In this document: in pieces, positions 32,650 through 40,261 of the stretch
Position numbering within the stretch: the first letter of the stretch is position 1
Layout of the letters: every line of letters starts with the position of its first letter
Assembly (NCBI GenBank): GCA_019419585.1
Contig: DXZQ01000018.1
Coordinates: 1-47,898, forward strand
Length of the DNA stretch: 47,898 nt
Origin: Collinsella sp.
GTDB taxonomy: Bacteria; Actinomycetota; Coriobacteriia; Coriobacteriales; Coriobacteriaceae
Direction of reading: 5' to 3'
Position numbers and translations under genes: made by a program
Notes under the pieces: generated by a model
What the model saw: the letters and a program-made list of their open reading frames with translations, nothing else
Database searches by the model: none
What the model was told of the DNA's origin: nothing

Positions 32650-33171
32650 ATGGAAGACAAGCATCTATATCGAGAGACACAGTGGGACGTGTCGGCCGAG
32701 GAGGACCGTGCCCATCATGGGCTGGTCGCAATCGGTTTTGCGATCCTTGTCGTGATGGTGATTGCCTGTTGTATCTGGACGTTTGGTGGTCGTGGCGGCG
32801 CTGTATGGGAGTTCGAGGCTGATGATGGCCTACCGATTATGACGGTGAGGAGTACCGGCGGTAATGCCAATACGCTCGCCATTCCGGGCGATTATTGGTA
32901 CCCGCGCGATGAGTTTGTGCAGTTGCAGCTGAGTGGTGGGTCCATTCCAGGTGAAGAAATCGAACGCGTGACGTTTGACGCGGCGCTCAAAACGCTGACG
33001 GTGAAGCTCAAAGATCAAGGAGATGTGCCCACGACCATGGATATCGCCCTGACGGAATGGCGTCTGGAGCCTCCGACGGGTGTTGCGGTTTCCGAGGTTG
33101 AGCACGTCAAGATTGTCTATCAGGACGGTTCGACAAATGGGATTGCAAAGGCCGACGGTCTAGCAGAATAG
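32650..33171 (+). CDS. membrane-anchored protein of unknown function
   Basis: A 173-residue protein I do not recognise. It has a charged cytoplasmic start of about 23 residues (MEDKHLYRETQWDVSAEEDR), one membrane segment (about 25-44, LVAIGFAILVVMVIACCIWT), and an outside domain of about 125 residues rich in beta-type sequence and acidic residues (TLAIPGDYWYPRDEFVQLQL). GGGGAGG lies just before the ATG at 32650. It is divergent from thiC and ends before a hairpin repeat. Its own promoter is not clear. Confidence 0.7.
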   Translation: MEDKHLYRETQWDVSAEEDRAHHGLVAIGFAILVVMVIACCIWTFGGRGGAVWEFEADDGLPIMTVRSTGGNANTLAIPGDYWYPRDEFVQLQLSGGSIPGEEIERVTFDAALKTLTVKLKDQGDVPTTMDIALTEWRLEPPTGVAVSEVEHVKIVYQDGSTNGIAKADGLAE

Positions 33172-33202
33172 GTGTCGAGCCTAGCCAGCCAATTCATAAA
33201 AG

Positions 33203-33264
33203 TTGCGGTGGAATAGTTCCTGATTGTGCGATAAAAGGCTCAAATAGGAACTATTCCACCGCAA
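33203..33264. repeat. long hairpin repeat TTGCGGTGGAATA, copy 1
   Basis: TTGCGGTGGAATAGTTCCT (33203-33221) and AGGAACTATTCCACCGCAA (33246-33264) form a perfect 19-bp inverted repeat with a 24-nt loop. The outer 13 bases recur in the hairpin at 34141-34207 on the other side of yaaA. Confidence 0.88.
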
Positions 33265-33307
33265 GTTATATAGAGAAGGCTGAGCGGGTCAGTTTTGGGT
33301 GGCGGGT

Positions 33308-34117
33308 CTAGAGCATCTGTTCGTTGATGAACACGAGGGTGCCTGGGTATGAGATCTCGGGGGCGTGGCGATAGCCGATGTTGAACTCGGTGAGACGGCC
33401 GGCGTCCTCGAGTCCGCTTGCTGCCATCCAGCGCACCATGGAGCCGCGCGCCTTTTTGCTGGCGGTCGAGCGCTGGATGGGCTTGCCGTTGCGGATGCCT
33501 TCGCCAAAGAGACATGTGACGACCGCGGCATCGGTGGTGAGGCGGGGCAGAACGGCTTTGGCGTATTCCGCGCTGGCGAGGTTGACGATCGTAGCGTTGG
33601 AGCCCGCCGGAGCGATGACCCGCGCGAGCTTGTCGCTCTAAAACGCGTAGAGGTCTCGGGCATCGTCAACGGCGAGCTTCGCGCCCATTTCCAGCCGATA
33701 CGGTTCGACGGCATGAAAGGGGCGTAAGCATCCGTAAAGGCCCGAGAGGATCCACAGATGGTCTTGCAGCCATGCGAGCTGCGCGGAATCCATCACCTCG
33801 GGCGCCATGCTCTGGTATTGGATGCCGTGATAGGACATGACGGCAGGGGAGAGGTGACAGGCGAGTGCGGGATTGTCGAGATCGCCGTTTTTCAGGATGG
33901 ACCCGAACTCATGCAGGGTGTTGAGACAAGGTCCCAGCAGTTTGTCGCTCACGTTCCACAGCGCCTGCAGGCCGCCGCTGCCTTCATTCCGCTCGATATC
34001 TAGCAGCGCGCGTTGGAGGCGAGCCGTCTCGCGCGCAAAGGGTGGAATGCCCTGGACTTCAAAAGCATCCCTGGCCGCGCGCATTTGCTTGGCGGGTGAA
34101 ACGATGACCTGCAGCAT
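33308..34117 (-). pseudogene. yaaA: yaaA (UPF0246 peroxide-stress protein) with an in-frame amber codon
   Basis: YaaA proteins lower free iron and protect against hydrogen peroxide. The frame from ATG 34117 (AGGAGAG upstream) to TAG 33308 would give about 269 residues, the normal family length, beginning MLQVIVSPAKQM, with LSGLYGCLRPFHAVEPYRLE in the middle and KKARGSMVRWM and LVFINEQML at the end. Codon 160 is TAG (33638-33640) exactly where the family has Trp in the DLY-x-FWGD motif; TGG to TAG is one base. The frame is otherwise open on both sides, so this is a recent nonsense change, a sequencing error, or read-through. Confidence 0.85.
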
Positions 34118-34140
34118 GGACTCTCCTCTGCCAAAAAGGA

Positions 34141-34207
34141 AGTTGCGGTGGAATACGGTCTGTTTTTGCCGTTTATGGGCCAGTTTAGTCCGTATTTCAC
34201 CGCAACT
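34141..34207. repeat. long hairpin repeat TTGCGGTGGAATA, copy 2
   Basis: AGTTGCGGTGGAATACGG (34141-34158) pairs with CCGTATTTCACCGCAACT (34190-34207) over 18 bp with one G/T wobble and a 31-nt loop. It shares the AGTTGCGGTGGAATA arm with copy 1 (33201-33215), while loop sequences differ. Confidence 0.88.
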
Positions 34208-34220
34208 GATGAAGGGTTGG

Positions 34221-35618
34221 TTAGGCGCGCTCGAGGAAGGCCTTGTAGCCGCGGTAGGCCTCGTAGATATCGGCCTTGTTGGCGACCTCCCACAGGGCGT
34301 GCATGGACAGGACGGCAACGCCAGAGTCGATGACGTTCATGCCGTACTTGGCCATGATGTAGGCGATGGTGCCGCCGCCGCCCGCGTTGACGCGACCGAG
34401 CTCGCAGGTCTGGAAGTCCACGCCGGCCTCGTCCATGATGTCGCGGATGAGGGCCACGTACTCGGCGTCGGCGTCGTTGGAGCCGCCCTTGCCGCGGCTG
34501 CCCGTGTACTTGTTAAAGCACAGGCCGCGACCCATGAAGGCGGCGTTCTTGGTCTCGAACTTGCCGGCGTAGCCCGGGTCGAAGCCGGCGGACACGTCGG
34601 AGGAGAGCATGCGGCTGCGGGCGAGTGCGCGGCGCAGGGCCAGCGGGCTGTCCTCGCCGGCGAGCGTCATGATCTCGGCGACGGTGTTCTCGAAGAAGCG
34701 GCTCGTCATGCCGGTGGCGCCCACGGAACCGATTTCCTCCTTGTCGACGATGAGCGTGATGCTCGTGCGCTCCACTTTGGCGACGTTGATCTGGGCGAGC
34801 ATGGAGAGGTAGGCGCAGACGCGGTCGTCGTGGCCATAGCCCAAGATCATGGAGCGGTCGAGGCCCATGTCGCGGGCCGGGCCGGCGGGCACGACCTCGA
34901 TCTCGGCGGAGAGGAAGTCCTCCTCCTCGACGTCGTACTGCTCCTTGAGGATGTCCAGGAACATCTGCTTGACGGGCTCCTTGGGAGCGTCCTTGTCGTC
35001 CTCGTCAAACTTGACGGGGCGGCCGCCCACAATCACGTCGAGGATCTCGGCGTCGACGGCGTCCTTGGCGGGCTTGGCCATCTGCTCGCTCGAGAGGTGG
35101 ATCAGCAGGTCGGAGATGGTAAAGACCGGGTCGTCAGCCTTGTCACCGATGTTGATGTCGACGGTGGTGCCGTCCTTTTTGCAGATTACGCCTACGAGTG
35201 CGAGCGGGGAAGCGACCCAGTGGTAGCTCTTGACGCCGCCATAGTAGTGCGTGTCGAGGTAGGCCATGTCGCCGGCCTCGAAGGCGGGGTTCTGCTTGAG
35301 GTCCAGGCGCGGCGAGTCCACGTGAGCGCCCAGGATGTTAAAGCCCTGCTCGAGCGGGGCGGTGCCCAGGTTGACGAGCATAAGGTCCTTGCCGTGATTG
35401 GCGGCGTACACCTTGTCGCCGGCCTTGAGCGCGCGGCCCTCGGAGATCACGGTCTCCAGATTGACGTAGCCCGCCTCCTCGGCCATCTTGATACCGGTCT
35501 TGACGCACAGGCGCTCGGTCTTGTTCTCACTCAAAAACTGCTTGTAGCCGCGGCAAAGCTCCTCGAGCTCCTCGATCTGCTGTGGCGTGTACTTTTTCCA
35601 TGCGCAGGGACGCTCCAT
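34221..35618 (-). CDS. M18 family zinc aminopeptidase
   Basis: A 465-residue di-zinc aminopeptidase of family M18 (aspartyl aminopeptidase/aminopeptidase I type), active in the cytoplasm on N-terminal residues. The first metal motif is GAHVDSPRLDLK (His99, Asp101), the catalytic Glu-Glu pair is in DKEEIGSVGATGM (about 322-334), and the last metal site is near the end (NVIDSGVAVLSMHALWE, His in SMHALWE). The acidic residues around GYGHDDR form another metal-site segment. ATG 35618 follows AAAGGAG. The gene is divergent from polA. Substrate preference cannot be read safely. Confidence 0.92.
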   Translation of the reverse strand: MERPCAWKKYTPQQIEELEELCRGYKQFLSENKTERLCVKTGIKMAEEAGYVNLETVISEGRALKAGDKVYAANHGKDLMLVNLGTAPLEQGFNILGAHVDSPRLDLKQNPAFEAGDMAYLDTHYYGGVKSYHWVASPLALVGVICKKDGTTVDINIGDKADDPVFTISDLLIHLSSEQMAKPAKDAVDAEILDVIVGGRPVKFDEDDKDAPKEPVKQMFLDILKEQYDVEEEDFLSAEIEVVPAGPARDMGLDRSMILGYGHDDRVCAYLSMLAQINVAKVERTSITLIVDKEEIGSVGATGMTSRFFENTVAEIMTLAGEDSPLALRRALARSRMLSSDVSAGFDPGYAGKFETKNAAFMGRGLCFNKYTGSRGKGGSNDADAEYVALIRDIMDEAGVDFQTCELGRVNAGGGGTIAYIMAKYGMNVIDSGVAVLSMHALWEVANKADIYEAYRGYKAFLERA

Positions 35619-35784
35619 GACGCAGGCTCCTTTCGGATCGATCGTGCTGGTTGATGTACCGTGAGCCATCGTATCACGCGCGGGCCCGCGGCGGCAGGGA
35701 AGCCTGATGTGCGGTGGCCGTGGGGCGGGGAGCGTGTAAACTGGTGTGAGCAAACCGTGCCCAGCCCAAAGCGAGGTATTCAAT

Positions 35785-38535
35785 ATGTCTGACAAGCGCC
35801 GTACCTTTGCCGTTATCGACGGCAACTCGCTCATGCACCGCGCCTTCCACGCCGTGCCGCCCACCATGAACGCGCCGGACGGTCGCCCCACCAACGCGAT
35901 CTTTGGCTTTTTGAATATGTTTCTCAAGATGATCGACGCCTTTAACCCCGATGGAGTCGTTGTGGCGTTTGACAAGGGCAAGCCGCGCGTGCGTATGGAG
36001 ATGCTGCCGCAGTACAAGGCGCAGCGCCCACCCATGGACCCCGATCTGCACGCGCAGTTTCCGATGATCAAGGAGCTGCTCGGTGCGCTCAATGTGCCGA
36101 TTCTGCAGTCCGAGGGCTGGGAAGGCGACGATATCCTGGGAACCATGGCGCGCTTGGGTGAGGAGGCCGGCTGCGACATGCTGCTGGTGACCGGTGATCG
36201 CGATATGTATCAGCTCGTGACTGAGCACGTCAACGTGGTCTCGACTCGTAAGGGCCTGTCCGACGTGGCGATCATGACGCCCGAGAGCGTGGACGATCTG
36301 TATCACGGCATTACACCGGCGCTCGTGCCCGATTTTTACGGCCTGAAGGGCGATACGTCCGACAACATTCCCGGCGTGCCGGGCATCGGCCCCAAAAAGG
36401 CGAGCGCGCTCATCGCGCAGTACGGCAGCCTGGACGAGGTTATCGCGCATGCCGACGAGGTCAAGGGCAAGATGGGCGAGAACTTGCGTGCGCATATCGA
36501 CGACGCACTGCTGAGCCGCAAGGTTGCGACCATTCGCACCGATGCGCCTGTCGAGCTCGACTTTGAGGCGACGTCCTTCCCGGCGTTTTCTGCCGATGAG
36601 GTTTCCGCGGCGCTGGGCACGCTTGGTATCACCGCCATGCAGAACCGTTTCTTGGCGCTGATCGGCGGCGAGGGCGGGGCTGCTGCTGCCTCCAGTGTGT
36701 TTGAGATACCTGCGATGGTTCGCGCAGCCGCCGGCGATGCTGACGCGCTTGGTGCCGTTGCGGCTGAGGTCTCCCGCGCGATTGATGCCGGCGAGTGGGT
36801 CGCCGCCGTGGTGGACGACGACAAGGAAGAGGGCGCGCTCTTTGGACTGACGCGCACGCTGTGGTTGGCGACGTCCAAGGGCCTGTTCGCGCTCGAGGAG
36901 GACGACGGCGGTACCACTGCCGTAGTCGATGGCTTCAACTTCGCCCACGGCGTGATTGCCGGCGTGCTTGCGCGCCTGTTTGTGGAGGGCCGTGTGGCGA
37001 GCCCGGATATGAAAGCGCTGCTGCATGAGCTTTCGCCCATCGATTCTTCCGAGCCCGAGCTTATGGATCCGCTGGCAGTCGATTCCACGTGCATCTTCGA
37101 CACCGTGGTCGCCGCTTACCTGTTGGATTCCGACCGCTCCGAGTTTGACGAGGCATATCTGGCCGATACGTATCTGCAGATGGCGCTGCCTGCGGCGCGC
37201 GGTGCAGAGGGTGCCGGTGAGGACGCTCCTGCGCCCGCCGCTCGCACGGCGGCCTTGACGCTGGCGCTGGTCGCACCGCTGCGCGACCGCATGGCCCGCG
37301 AGAACGCCGCCAACGTGTTTGATGGTATTGAGATGCCGCTCGTGCCGGTGCTTGCCAAGATGGAGCGCGCGGGCATGCTCGTGGACCCCGACCGCCTGCG
37401 TAATCTGTCCGAGGGCCTGGCGACCCAGATTGCCGAGGTTGAGCGCAGTATTCGCGACCTGGCGGGTGACGAGACCTTTAATATTGGCAGTCCCATGCAG
37501 CTGTCGCACGTGCTCTTTGATGTGATGGGGCTTCCAACCAAGGGCCTCAAGAAGACTAAGCGCGGCTATTATTCGACTAACGCCAAGGTGTTGAGCGATC
37601 TTGCTCGCGACCACGAGATTGTGCGCCTGATTTTGGACTGGCGTGAGAAGTCTAAGATCAAGTCCACCTATCTGGACACGCTGGGTCCGCTGCGCCGCGG
37701 TGACGGCCGCGTGCACACCACGTACAACCAAACTATTACCGCAACGGGGCGTCTGTCCTCGAGCGATCCCAACCTGCAGAACATTCCGACGCGCTCTGAG
37801 CTGGGGCGTACCGTCAAGACGGCGTTCTCGGCAGGCGAGGGAAGCATCTTTTTGGCGGTGGACTACTCGCAGATCGAGCTGCGCCTGCTCGCGCATCTTT
37901 CGGGTGACGAGCATCTGGTGCGCGCCTTTAACGAGGGCGAGGACTTCCACGCCGAGACTGCCGCGCGCGTGTTTGGCGTGCCGGTGTCCGAGGTGACGCC
38001 CGACTTGCGCAGCCGCGCCAAGGCCGTGAACTTTGGCATCGTGTACGGTCAGCAGGCCTACGGTCTGTCGCAGTCGCTGCATATCTCGATGGCCGAGGCA
38101 CGTGACATGATCGACCGCTACTACGAGGCCTACCCGGGCGTGCGCACGTTCCTCGACAACGTGGTGGCACGTGCCAAACAGACGGGCTATGCCGAGACCA
38201 TGTACGGCCGCCGTCGCCATATTCCGGAGCTCAAGGCCAAAAATCCGCAGCTGCGTGGCTTTGGCGAGCGCACGGCCATGAACCACCCTATGCAGGGCAC
38301 CGCCGCCGACATCATCAAGATCGCGATGGCCCGCGTAAGCCGTCGCCTGGAAGAAGAGGGCTTTGCCGCTCACATGATCCTGCAAGTGCACGACGAACTG
38401 GACTTTGAGTGCCCCGTCGACGAAGTCGAGCGCCTCACCGCCATGGTCCGCGACGTCATGGAACACGTAGTAGACCTCCGCGTACCGTTGATCGCCGAAG
38501 CCAGCACCGGCATAACCTGGGCCGACGCGAAATAG
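35785..38535 (+). CDS. polA: DNA polymerase I
   Basis: A 916-residue family A polymerase for gap filling and primer removal. The chosen start is ATG 35785 with GCGAGG upstream; a GTG at 35746 has none. Residues about 1-300 are the 5' nuclease (FAVIDGNSLMHRAFHA, EGWEGDDILGT, TGDRDMYQL, LKGDTSDNIPGVPGIGPKKA). Residues about 310-500 occupy the place of the 3'-5' exonuclease, but I see no DxE motif and the other acidic sites are not kept, so proofreading is probably lost. The polymerase domain has motif A VDYSQIELRLLAHLSGD, motif B RSRAKAVNFGIVYGQQAYGL and motif C QVHDELDFE, all intact. Confidence 0.95.
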   Translation: MSDKRRTFAVIDGNSLMHRAFHAVPPTMNAPDGRPTNAIFGFLNMFLKMIDAFNPDGVVVAFDKGKPRVRMEMLPQYKAQRPPMDPDLHAQFPMIKELLGALNVPILQSEGWEGDDILGTMARLGEEAGCDMLLVTGDRDMYQLVTEHVNVVSTRKGLSDVAIMTPESVDDLYHGITPALVPDFYGLKGDTSDNIPGVPGIGPKKASALIAQYGSLDEVIAHADEVKGKMGENLRAHIDDALLSRKVATIRTDAPVELDFEATSFPAFSADEVSAALGTLGITAMQNRFLALIGGEGGAAAASSVFEIPAMVRAAAGDADALGAVAAEVSRAIDAGEWVAAVVDDDKEEGALFGLTRTLWLATSKGLFALEEDDGGTTAVVDGFNFAHGVIAGVLARLFVEGRVASPDMKALLHELSPIDSSEPELMDPLAVDSTCIFDTVVAAYLLDSDRSEFDEAYLADTYLQMALPAARGAEGAGEDAPAPAARTAALTLALVAPLRDRMARENAANVFDGIEMPLVPVLAKMERAGMLVDPDRLRNLSEGLATQIAEVERSIRDLAGDETFNIGSPMQLSHVLFDVMGLPTKGLKKTKRGYYSTNAKVLSDLARDHEIVRLILDWREKSKIKSTYLDTLGPLRRGDGRVHTTYNQTITATGRLSSSDPNLQNIPTRSELGRTVKTAFSAGEGSIFLAVDYSQIELRLLAHLSGDEHLVRAFNEGEDFHAETAARVFGVPVSEVTPDLRSRAKAVNFGIVYGQQAYGLSQSLHISMAEARDMIDRYYEAYPGVRTFLDNVVARAKQTGYAETMYGRRRHIPELKAKNPQLRGFGERTAMNHPMQGTAADIIKIAMARVSRRLEEEGFAAHMILQVHDELDFECPVDEVERLTAMVRDVMEHVVDLRVPLIAEASTGITWADAK

Positions 38536-38592
38536 GAAAGCACTCGGTAAGGCAGGCTCGCCCAAGACGCAAGCCCCCACATACTTAAGATT

Positions 38593-38623
38593 TGGGACAA
38601 ACACTACTGATTAATTTGTCCCA
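38593..38623. repeat. inverted repeat TGGGACAAA...TTTGTCCCA
   Basis: Perfect 9-bp arms (38593-38601, 38615-38623) around a 13-nt loop, 58 bases after polA. There is no T-run. The arm core TTTGGGACA resembles the centre of the palindromic repeat at 23861/44310, but relation is uncertain. Confidence 0.6.
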
Positions 38624-38635
38624 CAGTAACCAAAA

Positions 38636-38672
38636 CAGAGGGGAGCCCCTTCCAACAAGGAGCTCCCCTCTG
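38636..38672. terminator. terminator between convergent polA and the HAD gene
   Basis: CAGAGGGGAGC (38636-38646) pairs perfectly with GCTCCCCTCTG (38662-38672) across 15 nt. The T-run (TTTTGGTT) is on the minus-strand side, so it best ends minus-strand transcripts, but the stem could also stop polA transcription. Confidence 0.65.
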
Positions 38673-38742
38673 CTCAAATCATTTCAGCTAAGTATCTAGA
38701 CACTCAAGACGCCATCCTGGCGGCAAGTAAGTAAACCTAGGG

Positions 38743-38865
38743 CCTGGCCGGGCGGCACGGGTTAACTTTTCGTAGATTCCGCACGCAAAGAAAGCCACTT
38801 AATGTGGCTTTCGTCTTGCGCAGGACCTGACCGAACGAAAAACTTACCCGCCTCGCCCGGCCAGG
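38743..38865. repeat. long nested inverted repeat (123 bp) downstream of the HAD gene
   Basis: Outer arms CCTGGCCGGGCG/CGCCCGGCCAGG (38743-38754, 38854-38865), middle arms GGGTTAACTTTTCGT with ACGAAAAACTTACCC (38759-38773, 38835-38849, three mismatches), and an inner hairpin AAAGCCAC/GTGGCTTT (38791-38798, 38804-38811) with CGCAA/TTGCG outside it. It stands 15 bases after the minus-strand stop of the HAD gene, like the element at 24579-24686. Confidence 0.82.
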
Positions 38866-38879
38866 TCCGACGAGCCCCG

Positions 38880-39707
38880 TTAACGAGCCGCCAAGATGGC
38901 GTCGATGAGCGTCAGTACGCCCCCGTCGTTGTTGCTCGGAATGCGCCATTTGGCATGCGCGTTCATGTGCTCCTCGGCATTGTCCACGATAAAGCTATGC
39001 CCGACGCGCTCCAGTATGGGGATGTCGTTGTACGTATCGCCCACGGCAGCGGCGTCGGCGATATCGATGCCCAGGCGCTCGCAGAGATGTGCTACGCCCG
39101 ACCCCTTGTCGACGCCCAGGTTCATGAAGTCGATCCACTCGCGCCCGGCGTTCGTGACGTAGAGCTTGTCCGAGAACTCGGGGCTGTAGTCCTCGCGAAA
39201 CGCTGGCTCGGCATCGTAGGCGGGGAAGAAGATCGAAATCTTGTTGGACTCGATATCAAGGCCCTCAAAGCTATCGACGTAGTTGATCGTGTTGTAGTAC
39301 ACGCTGATCTCGTCGTGGTACTGATGGTCGCGGGCGAGAACATAGAACTCGTCGTAGCAGCACAAGACGGGAACGGCACGCGGGTCCTCCGAGGCACGGG
39401 CGAGCACCTGCTGATACAGCGCCACATCGATGTTGCTCTTATAGATATAGCTGCCGCGATAGATGACGCAGGCTCCGTTGTCGGGACAAAAAGCAAGGCG
39501 GTTCTTAATGCTCTCGAACATTTCCTCGAGTTTGGGGGCGGGGCGTCCGCTGGCGGGGCAGAATACAATGCCTGCGTCGGCGAGCTTGTCCAGGCGCTCA
39601 TCAAGACCCTGCGGCAACACGCGCTTGTCGGTGAGCAGCGTCTTGTCCATGTCGACGGCGAGAATCTTAATGCTTCCGATATTGGTGTCCGATTCGTAAG
39701 TTTGCAT
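38880..39707 (-). CDS. Cof-type HAD phosphatase (subfamily IIB)
   Basis: A 275-residue cytoplasmic HAD hydrolase with a IIB cap. Motif I is ILAVDMDKTLLT (nucleophile Asp19, acid/base Asp21), motif II PASGRP, motif III the Lys in VDKGSGVAHL, and motif IV VGDTYNDIPIL. Members dephosphorylate sugar phosphates, flavin and other small phosphates; the substrate is not predictable. AAAGG lies nine bases before ATG 39707. An 11-residue N-terminal extension precedes the usual Cof start. Upstream is the long argG leader region in the opposite orientation. Confidence 0.9.
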   Translation of the reverse strand: MQTYESDTNIGSIKILAVDMDKTLLTDKRVLPQGLDERLDKLADAGIVFCPASGRPAPKLEEMFESIKNRLAFCPDNGACVIYRGSYIYKSNIDVALYQQVLARASEDPRAVPVLCCYDEFYVLARDHQYHDEISVYYNTINYVDSFEGLDIESNKISIFFPAYDAEPAFREDYSPEFSDKLYVTNAGREWIDFMNLGVDKGSGVAHLCERLGIDIADAAAVGDTYNDIPILERVGHSFIVDNAEEHMNAHAKWRIPSNNDGGVLTLIDAILAAR

Positions 39708-39850
39708 AAAAGCGCGCCTTTCGTTTCGAAATTGTTTCAGACGTTATAACCATCAACCAGTAACTGAGCGTATTGTCGCAGGAACGGAGCGTATTTGCAC
39801 CACGCTTCACAAAGTAATGAAAAAACTTTTCAGAAATTTGAATTTGTCGC

Positions 39851-39878
39851 TTGTGCTGCGGGCACTTTAGCGTAATAT
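39851..39878 (+). promoter_or_regulatory. candidate promoter for the argG leader transcript
   Basis: TAATAT (39873-39878) is a good -10 hexamer, with TTGTGC (39851-39856) at 16-bp spacing as a modest -35. A second option is TTACCG (39917-39922) 16 bp before TACGAT (39939-39944). Either would give a leader of about 310-380 nt before argG. Confidence 0.4.
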
Positions 39879-39981
39879 AGCGACCATCGAAAACGGAGAC
39901 GGAAATACAACCGCTTACCGAAGAAAAGGTACCGTTTACGATATTAGAATTGCGCCCGGCGATAGGTGAAAGGAGAGGCAG

Positions 39982-40056
39982 ATGCAGTTCGTAAAGATCA
40001 TCACCACTGCAGATAATGCCATCCGACGCCAGCGCGCAATTTCCCGACGACGATAA
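39982..40056 (+). CDS. arginine-rich leader peptide of argG (24 codons)
   Basis: ATG 39982 stands six bases after AAAGGAG (39969-39975), one of the best ribosome sites in the window. The 24-residue product ends IRRQRAISRRR: six Arg in the last ten or so positions, four encoded by CGA, a codon rarely used by neighbouring genes, including three consecutive CGA before TAA. Those codons overlap a hairpin (GACGAT 40049-40054 with ATCGTC 40059-40064). It lies 205 bases before the argininosuccinate synthase gene. This matches a charged-tRNA(Arg)-sensing leader peptide. It is inferred from layout; no homologue is known to me. Confidence 0.6.
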   Translation: MQFVKIITTADNAIRRQRAISRRR

Positions 40057-40086
40057 CAATCGTCTCTGTCCGCATGGGGCGAATTG

Positions 40087-40210
40087 CCTCAACAGAGTCA
40101 TTTTGAGGTCGTTGGGTTTTAGCACGATATAAACGCATGTTTCTAGGGCATGCTGTGCTGCTTTTTGCTATTTAACCTGATATTGCACGGTTTTTTGACC
40201 TCGAAATGAC
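40087..40210 (+). promoter_or_regulatory. competing stem-loops in the argG leader, candidate attenuator
   Basis: CCTCAA (40087-40092) can pair with TTGAGG (40103-40108). The alternative is a long pairing of GTCATTTTGAGGTC (40097-40110) with GACCTCGAAATGAC (40197-40210), 13 of 14 matching; both cannot form together. Inside the long arm, AGCAC/GTGCT (40121-40125, 40155-40159) and GCATG/CATGC (40135-40139, 40149-40153) fold into a hairpin followed by GCTTTTTGC. This could be a terminator and antiterminator set governed by the leader peptide. The folding has not been calculated. Confidence 0.5.
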
Positions 40211-40261
40211 TTGCAACTGACCGATGTTCTAACTAGCTACCAAGGGCGAAAGGAAACAGCC

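Noticed and set aside
35674..38604. A 976-codon open frame on the minus strand opposite polA
   Set aside because: It mirrors polA codon structure in GC-rich DNA, has a His/Ala/Gly/Arg-rich nonsense composition and no known motif; polA has all active-site motifs.
39667..40125. A 152-codon minus-strand frame upstream of the Cof-type HAD gene
   Set aside because: It overlaps the start of the HAD gene in another frame, crosses the argG leader and promoter region, and has no ribosome site or motif.
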